Origin: Streptomyces oceani
Lineage (GTDB): Bacteria; Actinomycetota; Actinomycetes; Streptomycetales; Streptomycetaceae
Direction of reading: 5' to 3'
DNA: 33,056 bases
Assembly (NCBI RefSeq): GCF_001751245.1
Contig: NZ_LJGU01000127.1
Coordinates: 534,683-567,738, forward strand
The translations under genes were made by a program, and so were the position numbers. This document shows, piece after piece, positions 7,134-15,344 of this stretch. The notes beneath the pieces are model-generated. The model worked only from the letters and a program-made list of their open reading frames with translations, had not been told where the DNA came from and did no database searches. The first letter of the stretch is position 1; each line of letters begins with the position of its first letter.

Positions 7134-7841
7134 TCAGTCCGGGACGATGCTCTGGACGAAGGTGTGCCGGGTGACGGTGCTGGCCTTCAGCCCGGGGAAG
7201 TTCTGCACCCGTTCCCACTCGTCTGTGGGCGAGCCGCCGTCGCCCGGTCCGGCCAACCACTCGACGTGCGCCTGCTCACTCTCCCACTCCGCGTAGTTGA
7301 GGACGCGGGTCCCGTCCGTACTGACGTGGAACTGCGCTCAGATACCGCCAGGATGCGGCTTCGGGTCGCTGTCCAGTGCCGTGTACACGGCATCCACCCA
7401 GGCGCGCTGGCGCTCCGCGTCGGAGTCCACGAACTCCACCTCGACGGTGACGATACAACCGGCATGGCGTGCCGGGTCGTTCGCCGACTCCGGGGCGCCG
7501 CCCCGGTAACGGGTGTAGAGGCCCAGCCCCAGCCGTTCGGCCTCCGGCACCGCGGCGAAGATCTCCTCAAGGCGCTCGTCCCGCTGGTCTCGCTGGAAGT
7601 CGCGCAGCGCCCGCTCGTCGGCCCACTGTGAGTAGTGCATCAGGGTCCGGCCGTCGTTGCTGGCGTAGAGGTTGTACGAGCGCAGGTCGGGCGTCGGCCA
7701 GGGCCGCGAGCGCCAGGCCCGCGCGATGGCCTCGAGCGTCGCGGACTGCCGCTCCGGACTGCCCACGTGCCAGCGACTGAAGGCCGCGAGGCCCACGTCC
7801 GTACGGTTCGGGCGGGGCAGGGTGTGCACAACGGCGGTCAT
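7134..7841 (-). pseudogene. Two-domain ABM monooxygenase gene with in-frame TGA
   Basis: The frame from ATG 7841 (AAGGAG box, complement of 7847-7852) encodes a protein with two antibiotic-biosynthesis-monooxygenase-like (dimeric alpha+beta barrel) repeats: NLYASNDGRTLMHYSQW in the first and FHVSTDGTRVLNYAEW in the second. A TGA (complement of 7338-7340) stops translation after 167 residues. The same frame continues without any shift for another 67 codons of clearly protein-like sequence (AEWESEQAHVEWLAG, PTDEWERVQNFPGLKAS) to a TGA at 7134. Full length would be about 235 aa, which I recall as usual for Streptomyces homologues. The gene is therefore a recent nonsense mutant, a readthrough case, or a sequencing error. 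The upstream SoxR-like box suggests quinone/redox-drug induction. If expressed, the truncated product keeps domain one and part of domain two. Confidence 0.75.
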
Positions 7842-7880
7842 GAGGACTCCTTGAGGAGACGGTCTCTGCTGTCGCCCCTC

Positions 7881-7911
7881 ATCCTGCTTCTTCAAGTCTG
7901 GTTGAAGTCAA
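7881..7911 (-). promoter_or_regulatory. SoxR/MerR-type promoter of the ABM gene
   Basis: On the minus strand a -35-like TTGACT (complement of 7906-7911) and a -10-like CAGGAT (complement of 7881-7886) are 19 bp apart. The spacer contains a perfect 6-6-6 dyad, CTTCAA-N6-TTGAAG (7890-7907). An 18-bp dyad in an over-long spacer is the hallmark of MerR-family activators, and this one resembles the SoxR box (CCTCAA-N6-TTGAGG). In S. coelicolor the SoxR regulon includes a monooxygenase-like gene, which fits. Binding by SoxR is inferred. Confidence 0.55.
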
Positions 7912-8004
7912 CGGTCGTCGAGTGACCGGTGCCGCGCGAGCACGGCTCGTGCCGCGAGGTGCCGTGCCGGGCGCCTCGCCGATGCGGCCTTCCCCCGCCT
8001 GCCG

Positions 8005-8038
8005 CGGACCCCCGGGACCATCGGCCACCGGGGGTCCG
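8005..8038 (-). terminator. Hairpin after the LPMO gene
   Basis: An 11-bp perfect stem (8005-8015 with 8028-8038) with a 12-base loop starts seven bases beyond the LPMO stop codon, in the direction of its transcription. The arms are C5/G5-rich and very stable. Confidence 0.75.
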
Positions 8039-8044
8039 GACCGC

Positions 8045-8635
8045 TCAGAACTCCACGTCGGCGCAGGAGTAGAAGGCGTTACCGGTGTCGTCGACGTTCC
8101 ACACCGCGAAGATGAGGTGGCGTCCCGACTTGTCCGGAAGGGTGCCCGTGTGGCTCTCCTCGGGCTGAGGCCGCTCGCCGTTCATGGGCACCGTCAGGAA
8201 GGGCTTCGCCTCCAGGTCGGCGCGAGTGAGCTTGCTGCTCGGGTCCCAGCCGTCCTTGGTGACGTAGTACTGGTAGTCGGTGGTCGAGTGCATGGCGGTG
8301 TTGGTCCAGGTGAAGGTGTGCTCCGCGCCCGCGGTCAGCTTGGTGGTCGGCCACTCGCCGTTCCGGGGGTCGTCCAGCTCGGCAAAGCCCTCGTTGCCGC
8401 CGGCGCACAGCAGGCCGTCCTTCGGCCCCGCGGCCGGGAAGCCCTTGGGGCCCTCGACGCTCTGCGGTTCGTGCTGGATGGCCCCGCAGCCGCTCACGGT
8501 GCCGTCGGCACAGTAAGCCTGGCGGCTCGTCGGCGAGGAGGCGTAGCCGTGTGCCTGGGCGGTGCCGGTGGTGGCGAGGATGCTCGCCCCGGCGACTCCG
8601 AGCACGGCCAGCGTGGTGCTGATTCTCTTCCGCAT
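8045..8635 (-). CDS. lpmP: AA10 lytic polysaccharide monooxygenase (LpmP-like)
   Basis: Secreted copper enzyme that oxidatively cleaves chitin or cellulose. ATG 8635 has GGAG five bases upstream; the protein is 196 aa. The signal peptide (1-28) ends in AQA, leaving His29 as the mature N-terminus, which is essential for the copper histidine brace. The second brace ligand is His116 in TNTAMHSTTDYQYYVTK. Phe188 in NAFYSCADVEF fits the axial position, and cysteines 42, 50, 77 and 191 can form disulfides. It is a single-domain enzyme with no separate carbohydrate-binding module. It is divergent from cslA-glxA; in S. coelicolor an LPMO gene (SCO2833, lpmP) lies next to cslA/glxA and acts on the same surface glycan. 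Chitinase-type direct repeats lie upstream. The symbol rests on this context. Confidence 0.9.
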   Translation of the reverse strand: MRKRISTTLAVLGVAGASILATTGTAQAHGYASSPTSRQAYCADGTVSGCGAIQHEPQSVEGPKGFPAAGPKDGLLCAGGNEGFAELDDPRNGEWPTTKLTAGAEHTFTWTNTAMHSTTDYQYYVTKDGWDPSSKLTRADLEAKPFLTVPMNGERPQPEESHTGTLPDKSGRHLIFAVWNVDDTGNAFYSCADVEF

Positions 8636-8713
8636 TCCTGCTCCAGGTGAGAGTGGGGGTGTCAGCGCGCGAAACATGAAGACAGCCCGGCCGGTTGGAC
8701 CAGGCTGGCCAGT

Positions 8714-8774
8714 TGGTCCAGACCAGTTACGAAGCTAGCTCGCCACTCTGGTCATGTCCAGACCAATGACGAAC
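8714..8774. promoter_or_regulatory. dre-like / chitinase-type direct repeats before the LPMO gene
   Basis: TGGTCCAGACCA (8714-8725) matches the DasR responsive element core (TGGTCTAGACCA). Its GTCCAGACCA part recurs at 8756-8765, and the match extends imperfectly over 19 bp (8716-8734 versus 8756-8774), a 40-bp period. Paired GGTCCAGACC direct repeats are known to control chitin induction and glucose repression of Streptomyces chitinase genes. They lie about 80-140 bp upstream of the LPMO start. Confidence 0.7.
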
Positions 8775-9184
8775 CGACAGGCGACCGTGCCGGCACGCCG
8801 CTCACCACGCAGCCCGGACGGCTGAATCCGCACCGCCAGACGGGCCGTACACGGCCGCACTTCCGCGAACCGCCTCCACATATCGACAACACTTCCCGCA
8901 CAACCATGAATCCAGAACAACCCAAAACCGGGTCAAACCTCCCTGTGCACCCTTGCGATCACGCCCTTTCCCGGAGACCGTGCCGTAGAGTTGGCACGTC
9001 CCGACGAGATGCGGGAGCAGCGGCAGCACCCCACACATGCACAGCGAGTCGGCACGGCATGGAACCAGGCCCGGTGTTCTCTCGTCTCGGCGGGTATCGG
9101 CGTGGAACACCGTCGTTCCACTGCCGAGGGGGAGACGGCGTGGGTGAGAGCGAGACGCGTGTAGCACGCGTGGGGGGATGAAGC
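8775..9184. other. cslA upstream region
   Basis: Together with the repeat region this makes a 549-bp divergent spacer between the LPMO and cslA genes. I see no gene in it. It should contain the cslA-glxA promoter; a TAGAGT hexamer follows the 5-bp dyad GTGCC/GGCAC around 8980-9000, but no convincing -35 was identified. The cslA ribosome site is the G-run at 9172-9178. Confidence 0.4.
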
Positions 9185-11200
9185 ATGACCTCGATGCCCG
9201 ACGGCACCGAACGGCCACCGGACGCCCAGGACCCGGCCCAGACCACACGGCTGCGAGTGCCTCGTGTCCAGCGCCAGGGCGGCGGGCCGTCGCTCGGTCG
9301 TGGGCTACGCTGGCCGCGCAAGGCTCTGCCTCGCTACGACTACGAGCACTACAGCCGACTCGCCGGGCCGCTCAGCCAGCCCGAGCCGAACAAGCCCTAT
9401 CGGGTGGCGTACCGAAGCCTGCTCGCCGACGAACCGCACCGGTTCCGCGCGGCGTTCCTCCTCTGCCTGGCCCCCCTGCTCTCCGCCGGCCTGTTGATCT
9501 GGCTGATGCAGCCGCAGCACTGGACCGAGCGGGACAGCGGCGAGGTCTCCGACCTGGTGCTGAAGCTCGACATCGTGATGCTGGTCGCCATCGGCCTGAT
9601 CGAGCTGTTCCGCACGATGAACGTCATCTCCAACTCGCACGCCACGCTGGTCGCCAGGGACCCGATCCCGGTGGTGCCGGAGGCCGACACCAAGGTGGCC
9701 TTCCTCACCTCGTTCGTCCCCGGCAAGGAACCGATCGAGATGGTCACCAAGACCCTCGAGGCGGCCGTACGCATCCGGCACCGCGGTCTGCTGCACGTCT
9801 GGCTGTTGGACGAGGGCGACGACCCGGAGGTGAAGGAGGTCTGCCGCCGGCTGGGCGTGCACCACTTCAGCCGTAAGGGCGTGCCGCACTGGAACCAGTC
9901 GAAGGGCGCCTTCCGGGCCAAGACCAAGCACGGGAACTACAACTCCTGGCTGGACGCGCACGGCGACGACTACGACTACTTCGCCTCCGTCGACACCGAC
10001 CACGTGCCGCTGCCCAACTACCTCGAGCGCATGCTCGGATATTTCCGGGACCCGGACGTCGGCTTCGTCATCGGCCCTCAGGTGTACGGGAACTACGACA
10101 ACTTCGTCACCAAGGCGGCCGAGAGCCAGCAGTTCCTCTTCCACGCGCTGATCCAGCGCGCCGGCAACCGGTACGACGCGCCCATGTTCGTCGGCACCAG
10201 CAACGCCGTGCGCATCAAGGCGGTCAAGGGCATCGGCGGCCTGTACGACTCCATCACGGAGGACATGGCCACCGGCTTCGAGATGCACCGCGCGAAGAAC
10301 CCGGTGACGGGGAAGAGGTGGCGTTCCGTCTACACCCCGGACGTGCTCGCCGTCGGCGAGGGGCCGAACGCCTGGACGGACTTCTTCACCCAGCAACTGC
10401 GCTGGTCCCGGGGTACCTACGAGACCATCTTCAAGCAGTACTGGCGCGGGATCTTCACCCTGGGTCCGGGCAAGCTCTTCAACTACACGATGTTGATGAT
10501 CTTCTACCCGATCTCCGCGATGAACTGGATTCTCGCCGCTGTCAGCTGTGCCCTCTTCCTCGGACTCGGCGCCTCGGGCGTGCAGATCGACCCGACCGTC
10601 TGGATGATGCTGTACGGCAACGCGACTGCCCTGCAGATCGGCCTGTACGTCTGGAACCGCCGGCACAACGTCTCACCGCACGAGCCGGAGGGCTCCGGGG
10701 GGCTGGCCGGAATGCTGATGTCCGCCCTGTCCGCGCCGATCTACGCGCGCTCGCTCTTCGACACGGTGCTGCGACGTAAGAGCAAGTTCGTCGTCACCCC
10801 GAAGGGGGACTCGGCCAGCCCGGACACGCTCTTCGGGACCTTCCGGGTGCATCTGCTGTTCATCGTGATCTTCGGTGGCTCGCTGGGCGGGTCCTTCTAT
10901 TTCGGCCACGATCACCCGGCGATGCTGACCTGGGCGACCCTCGCCATGCTCATCACCGCCGCGCCCATCATCGGCTGGCGCGTCACGCTCAGACACGAAC
11001 GCAAGAAGCGCAAGCATGGCCGAAGCGGATCAGCGGGGGCAACGGGCCCACACCCGGACGTGGAGCGGCTCCAGGAGCTGGACGCCTCGAAGGAACCTGC
11101 CGGACCACCACCACAGCCCGGCACCGGCGCGCACCGCCCTAGCTGGTCCACCACCGCAGATTCGACCATGCACTCCGCATTTGGGGGACGCGAAAGATGA
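9185..11200 (+). CDS. cslA: CslA, cellulose synthase-like GT2 glycosyltransferase
   Basis: Processive membrane beta-1,4-glycan synthase, 671 aa. ATG 9185 has GGGGGGA six bases upstream. The glycosyltransferase domain (about 165-415) carries the complete GT2 processive signature: Asp209 in WLLDEGDD, DTD (270-272), TED (358-360) and QQLRW (403-407). Two predicted membrane helices precede it (about 88-108 and 125-143), and roughly five follow (about 432-598). The tail is basic and then polar. I see no PilZ domain, so direct c-di-GMP activation is not indicated. It is translationally coupled to glxA by an ATGA overlap. In S. coelicolor and S. lividans CslA and GlxA cooperate to deposit a cellulose-like glycan at hyphal tips, needed for aerial growth and attachment. 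Confidence 0.94.
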   Translation: MTSMPDGTERPPDAQDPAQTTRLRVPRVQRQGGGPSLGRGLRWPRKALPRYDYEHYSRLAGPLSQPEPNKPYRVAYRSLLADEPHRFRAAFLLCLAPLLSAGLLIWLMQPQHWTERDSGEVSDLVLKLDIVMLVAIGLIELFRTMNVISNSHATLVARDPIPVVPEADTKVAFLTSFVPGKEPIEMVTKTLEAAVRIRHRGLLHVWLLDEGDDPEVKEVCRRLGVHHFSRKGVPHWNQSKGAFRAKTKHGNYNSWLDAHGDDYDYFASVDTDHVPLPNYLERMLGYFRDPDVGFVIGPQVYGNYDNFVTKAAESQQFLFHALIQRAGNRYDAPMFVGTSNAVRIKAVKGIGGLYDSITEDMATGFEMHRAKNPVTGKRWRSVYTPDVLAVGEGPNAWTDFFTQQLRWSRGTYETIFKQYWRGIFTLGPGKLFNYTMLMIFYPISAMNWILAAVSCALFLGLGASGVQIDPTVWMMLYGNATALQIGLYVWNRRHNVSPHEPEGSGGLAGMLMSALSAPIYARSLFDTVLRRKSKFVVTPKGDSASPDTLFGTFRVHLLFIVIFGGSLGGSFYFGHDHPAMLTWATLAMLITAAPIIGWRVTLRHERKKRKHGRSGSAGATGPHPDVERLQELDASKEPAGPPPQPGTGAHRPSWSTTADSTMHSAFGGRER

Positions 11201-13206
11201 AGTACCGCCCGAGCCGTCGCACCCGCCGCCTGGCGATCGGTGCGGCGGCGGTTCTCGTGCTGGCGGGTTTCAATGGCCCGGCGTTGTACAACTTCGCCTC
11301 GGAGGAGTACCACGACTACAAGATCAACCAGCCCGAGTACAAGGCCGAGAACGGCCAGTGGGAGATCGTGGACATCCCCGAGGAGTTCCGGATCAACACG
11401 ATCCACGCGGCTCTGCTACACACCGGCAAGGTGCTGCTGGTGGCCGGGTCCGGGAACGACGCCAAGATGTTCGACGCGGGCACGTTCCGTACGGTGTTGT
11501 GGGACCCGAAGAAGAACACCTTCAAGAACATCCCCACTCCGGCCGACCTCTTCTGTGCCGGCCACACCCAGCTCCCGGACGGCAAGCTGCTGGTCGCCGG
11601 CGGCACCCAGCGCTACGAGACCCTCGAGGGTGACGTGGAGAAGGCAGGCGGTCTGATGATCGTCTACAACGAGAATCCGGACAAGGCGAAGACCCTCAAG
11701 AAGGGCACCCGCTTCACCGGCAAGAAGAACGGCAAGACCTTCGTCGCGCAGAACAACATCCTGGTGCCGCGGGCGGAGAAGAAGATCGACCCGCAGACTG
11801 GCGAGGCCACCGTCACGCCGAGCAGTTCCCGGGTGTACGTCGAGGCGCCGAAGAAGGGCAAGAAGCACCAGACGGGTGCCCAGGACCAGTACCAGGTCAG
11901 CGGCCTGAAGGGCCAGGAGAAGGAGAACATCTACGGCATCGCGCAGAAGTTGTCCTTCGACAAGAAGGACTTCCAGGGCATCAAGGACGCCTACGAGTTC
12001 GACCCGGTGGCCGAGCGCTACATCACGGTCGACCCCATGGGCGAGGCACGCTGGTATCCGACCCTCACCACGCTCGAGGACGGATCGGTGCTGTCGGTCT
12101 CCGGGCTGGACGAGATCGGCCAGGTCGTGCCGGGCAAGAACGAGATCTACGATCCGCGGACGAAGAAGTGGGAGTACCTGCCCAAGACCCGCTTCTTCCC
12201 CACCTACCCGGCGCTCTTCCTGGCCCGGGAAGGCAAGATCTTCTACACCGGCTCGAACGCCGGCTACGGTCCCGCGAACAAGGGCCGTACCCCCGGGATC
12301 TGGGATCTCAGCACGAACGAGTTCACCAAGGTGCCCGGGATGAGCGACCCGGACATCCTGGAGACCTCCATGTCGGTGCTGCTCCCCCCGGCCCAGGAGC
12401 AGAAGTACATGGTGCTCGGTGGCGGCGGCATCGGCGAGAGTCGCAAGTCGACGAACAAGACCCGCATCGTGGACCTCAACGACAAGAACCCGCGGTTCAA
12501 GGACGGCCCCGAGCTGTACGCCGACGCCCGCTACCCGACCAGCGTCATCCTGCCCAACGACAAGGTGCTGACCACCAACGGCTCGGACGACTACCGCGGA
12601 CGCAGCGACAGCAACATCCTCAAGGCCAGCATGTATGACCCGGAGAAGCGGGAGTTCGAGGATGTCGCGGACCCGCTGGTGGGCCGCAACTACCACTCCG
12701 GCGGCCTGCTGCTGCCGGACGGCAGGGTCATGACCTTCGGCTCCGACTCGTTGTACGCCGACGAGGCCAACACCAAGCCCGGCGAGTTCGAGCAGCGCAT
12801 CGAGATCTACACGCCGCCGTACCTCCACCAGGACGGCGAGCGGCCGCAGCTGAAGGACACCGGGAAGACCCGGGAGACGGTGAAGCTGGGTGGCAAGGCG
12901 AAGTTCAGCTCCAAGGACGCGAAGTCCATCGAGAAGATGCGACTGATCCGCCCCGGTTCCTTCACCCACGTCACCAACGTCGAACAGCGCTCCATCGCGC
13001 TGGACTACAAGACGACGAAGGACGGAGACATCACGGTCACCCTCCCGGACGACCCCTCGCTGGTCCCCCCGGGCTGGTACATGGTCAACGCCGTGGACGA
13101 CAAGGGCGTCCCGTCCAAGGCCGCGTGGGTGAAGGTCCCGGTCGATCCCTCGGCGGATAAGCACCAGACCACGGAGGAGCCGCCAGCGGTCCAGCCCGGC
13201 GCCTGA
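11197..13206 (+). CDS. glxA: GlxA, mononuclear copper radical oxidase
   Basis: Membrane-anchored galactose-oxidase-like enzyme, 669 aa, with ATG 11197 overlapping the cslA stop by four bases. Residues 11-32 form an N-terminal anchor. A beta-propeller follows, then a C-terminal Ig-like domain (DUF1929, about 540-650). By alignment with galactose oxidase the copper site is complete: Cys120 (DLFCAGHT) to cross-link with Tyr287 (GEARWYPT), stacking Trp286, axial Tyr499 with His500 (RNYHSGGLLLPDGR), and His591 (GSFTHVTNVEQR). The adjacent placement of Trp before the cross-linked Tyr differs from galactose oxidase and matches Streptomyces GlxA. It oxidises the glycan made by CslA or its termini and is required for glycan deposition. 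Copper is delivered outside the cell by a chaperone that is not encoded here. Confidence 0.94.
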   Translation: MKYRPSRRTRRLAIGAAAVLVLAGFNGPALYNFASEEYHDYKINQPEYKAENGQWEIVDIPEEFRINTIHAALLHTGKVLLVAGSGNDAKMFDAGTFRTVLWDPKKNTFKNIPTPADLFCAGHTQLPDGKLLVAGGTQRYETLEGDVEKAGGLMIVYNENPDKAKTLKKGTRFTGKKNGKTFVAQNNILVPRAEKKIDPQTGEATVTPSSSRVYVEAPKKGKKHQTGAQDQYQVSGLKGQEKENIYGIAQKLSFDKKDFQGIKDAYEFDPVAERYITVDPMGEARWYPTLTTLEDGSVLSVSGLDEIGQVVPGKNEIYDPRTKKWEYLPKTRFFPTYPALFLAREGKIFYTGSNAGYGPANKGRTPGIWDLSTNEFTKVPGMSDPDILETSMSVLLPPAQEQKYMVLGGGGIGESRKSTNKTRIVDLNDKNPRFKDGPELYADARYPTSVILPNDKVLTTNGSDDYRGRSDSNILKASMYDPEKREFEDVADPLVGRNYHSGGLLLPDGRVMTFGSDSLYADEANTKPGEFEQRIEIYTPPYLHQDGERPQLKDTGKTRETVKLGGKAKFSSKDAKSIEKMRLIRPGSFTHVTNVEQRSIALDYKTTKDGDITVTLPDDPSLVPPGWYMVNAVDDKGVPSKAAWVKVPVDPSADKHQTTEEPPAVQPGA

Positions 13207-13216
13207 GTGTGCGGTG

Positions 13217-13294
13217 CGCGCCCGCCCCGGGCGCGTACCGCCACCGTCAGTGCCCCCGAGCCCCGGAGTGCTTACCGGGTTCGGGGGCACTGAC
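13217..13294. terminator. Tandem bidirectional terminator between glxA and the GH6 gene
   Basis: Two hairpins lie between convergent genes. A small one pairs 13217-13224 with 13228-13235 (8 bp, 3-base loop). A large one pairs 13246-13259 with 13281-13294 (14 bp perfect). The large loop can fold further through a few GC pairs. The symmetry suits termination from both sides. Confidence 0.8.
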
Positions 13295-13382
13295 GCGCTG
13301 TTCGCCCGCTCTCGTACGTACGAGGAGCCGACCGCGTCCCCACGGGGCCGCGGTCCAGGGCGACTCGGCGGTCGGGTACGCC

Positions 13383-14435
13383 TTACCAGGCGGCGTTACG
13401 CGCCAGCTCCAGGGCGTACTCCGGATACCAGGCGCCCGCCTTCGGTCCGCCCTTGCACTCGCCGTCCGACTCCCCCGGGCGCTTGATCCAGAGGAAGGCG
13501 TCCACGGACTTCTCGCCGGTCTTGCTCGTCGGCTTCTCTCCCAGCCCGCGCCCGGGCGGGTTGCACCAGGACTCCTCGCCGGTGCCCTTCGCCGGGCCCT
13601 TGCCGTTCCGGCTGGTGTCGATCACGAACGATTTGTTGCCCACCATCGCGGAGAGCTTGCGGCCGTAGGCGATGTTCGACTCGGTGGACTGGTAGTTGGA
13701 GACGTTCAGCGCGAAACCGTCCGCCTTGCCGATGCCCGCGCGGTTCAGCGGCTCGACCAGGCCCCCGGGATCGCGAACCCAGTCCGGGTTGCCGGCGTCC
13801 AGGTACACCTTCGTGTTCGGCATCGAGCTGAGCTTGCCCACGGTCTCGTTGAGCAGGGTGTAGCGCTCGTCGTGGAACTGCTGGGGGGTGCAGCCCTCCT
13901 GCAGGAGGTGCGGCAGCGAGTCCGGTTCGACGATGAACGTCGCCTCGCGGTCCCCGACGCCCTGGACGATCTTGTCGACCCAGGCACGGTACGCGTCCGC
14001 GCTCTCGGCCCCACCCTGGGAGTACTGCCCGCAGTCCCGGTGCGGCAGGTTGTAGAGCACCAGCAGCGCGCTGCGGTCGGCCTTCTCGGCGGCCTTGGTG
14101 ATAGAGCGGGTCTCCTGCTCGGGCGTCTCCACCCCGATCCAGTCGGCGGTCGGCTGGTTCGCGATCTTCTCGATCAGCTTCGCCGACTTGTCGTCGCCCT
14201 GCTCGCGGTACTCCGCGACCTGCTTGGCCGCGCTACCCTTCGGGTTGACCCAGTACGGCGTGTTGTTCGACTGCGGGACTTCCTTGTCCCGGTCACCCTC
14301 GCCTCCTGAGGAGTCGTCTGAGGAGGACGAGAAGCACCCGGAGAGCACCATGATGGTGGTCACCATCGCGCCGCTCATCGTGAGACGGGCGCGTGCGGAT
14401 CGGCGTGCGCGAACGGTGCTGGTGGTGCCGTGCAT
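13383..14435 (-). CDS. cslZ: GH6 family glycoside hydrolase, lipoprotein (CslZ-like)
   Basis: Predicted secreted, lipid-anchored endo-/exo-acting beta-1,4-glucanase of about 350 aa from ATG 14435, which follows a GGGGGAG box. The lipobox is LSGC with Cys34; a Ser/Asp-rich linker follows, then one GH6 domain. Catalytic-region motifs are present: YNLPHRDCGQYSQGG with Asp133 and FIVEPDSLPHLL with the acid Asp171. SWCNPPGRGLGE and DAFLWIKRPGESDGEC are typical of the C-terminal half. No cellulose-binding module is present. It converges on glxA. In S. coelicolor the GH6 gene next to glxA (SCO2838, cslZ) belongs to the tip-glycan locus, where it probably trims or releases the polymer. The specific name rests on that context. 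Confidence 0.87.
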   Translation of the reverse strand: MHGTTSTVRARRSARARLTMSGAMVTTIMVLSGCFSSSSDDSSGGEGDRDKEVPQSNNTPYWVNPKGSAAKQVAEYREQGDDKSAKLIEKIANQPTADWIGVETPEQETRSITKAAEKADRSALLVLYNLPHRDCGQYSQGGAESADAYRAWVDKIVQGVGDREATFIVEPDSLPHLLQEGCTPQQFHDERYTLLNETVGKLSSMPNTKVYLDAGNPDWVRDPGGLVEPLNRAGIGKADGFALNVSNYQSTESNIAYGRKLSAMVGNKSFVIDTSRNGKGPAKGTGEESWCNPPGRGLGEKPTSKTGEKSVDAFLWIKRPGESDGECKGGPKAGAWYPEYALELARNAAW

Positions 14436-14624
14436 CCACTCCCCCTTGGAGACGACCTCGGGCCCGGACTTGACCATCGTTACACAGTCCGGCCCGCCGC
14501 CGGAAAACTTGTCGTTCACCTGTTACTCCGGTTGTCGGTGACCTTGGGGGCAGAAGTACGGCCATTCCCGAGTCTGTTGCGAAGTCCCCGCCCCGGTTAC
14601 CGTACCGGGCCCGGGTGCCGAGGA

Positions 14625-15344
14625 TCATGCCTGCCGAGTGCCGGTGAGGTACGCCGAGACCAGCACGTAGGAGGAGTACGCGTGCCGCCGCCGATCGTAG
14701 TCACCACCGGGCGAGACGAGCAGCAACTCGGCGCGTCCCTCCTCCTCGGCCGCCGACCGGTATCGCCGGGCGTCGAACCGCGCACGTCGCACCACCTCCG
14801 TGGACTCGACCATGAACTCGGTGACCACGCCGTCGGAGCCGGTGACCTCGACCGCCGTGCCGGGCCGCGCCCTGCTCAACGGGAAGAACACGGCGTGCCG
14901 CCGTGCGGTGTCCACCCGGCCCGCCAACATCGCCACGCCACGCGCCCCGGGGACCGTACCGCCGCGCCGCCAGCTCACCTCGTCCGCGTCGGGGGGCGGC
15001 CTGGGCGGACTGGCGTCCTCCGCCCCGGCTTTCCCGGGCACGACGGGAGCGCGCACTCCGAGCGCGTCGATCGCCAACCGTACGGGGCGGGTCGAGGAGT
15101 TCACCGGGTCGTGCGCGTACGGCATCGGCCGGTCGTCGGCCGACCGGTCGTCGGCCGACGCCGCGGTCGCCGGTGATCCGGTCGCCGGTGAGCGGACGGA
15201 CTCGCCGCGGCCCGCACCGCTGAACGAGGTGATTTCCCACCCCCACAACCACAGCGTCAACAACACCACCGCCCATACCAGGCCGGTGACCAGCCACCGG
15301 CGCTCCCGCGACCCCGGGTCGCGCCCAAACCGCTCAGCTGCCAC
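14625..15344 (-). CDS. Class E/F-type sortase homologue lacking catalytic residues
   Basis: 239 aa from GTG 15344, which lies 11 bases inside the preceding gene. Residues 17-37 are a membrane anchor, followed by an Ala/Ser/Asp-rich linker and a sortase beta-barrel (about 85-235). Family landmarks are clear: RPVRLAIDALGVRAPVV, VPGARGVAMLAGRVDT, HAVFFPLSRARPGTAVEV and LLLVSPGGDYD. Active class F enzymes read GHVDT and ITCGG at these places; here His is Arg143 and Cys is Pro212. The reading frame and fold signature are otherwise intact, so it looks like a maintained pseudoenzyme rather than a decaying gene. It probably cannot ligate proteins to peptidoglycan. It could bind or scaffold the small protein encoded just upstream, with which it is translationally coupled. 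Confidence 0.82.
   Translation of the reverse strand: MAAERFGRDPGSRERRWLVTGLVWAVVLLTLWLWGWEITSFSGAGRGESVRSPATGSPATAASADDRSADDRPMPYAHDPVNSSTRPVRLAIDALGVRAPVVPGKAGAEDASPPRPPPDADEVSWRRGGTVPGARGVAMLAGRVDTARRHAVFFPLSRARPGTAVEVTGSDGVVTEFMVESTEVVRRARFDARRYRSAAEEEGRAELLLVSPGGDYDRRRHAYSSYVLVSAYLTGTRQA

Noticed and set aside
7338..7340. TGA in the ABM gene as a selenocysteine codon
   Set aside because: No SECIS-like hairpin is evident right after it, and the ABM family is not known for selenocysteine at this place.
11416..13290. Minus-strand open frame (624 codons) opposite glxA
   Set aside because: No ribosome site or conserved motif; the copper-site residues on the plus strand prove the real gene.
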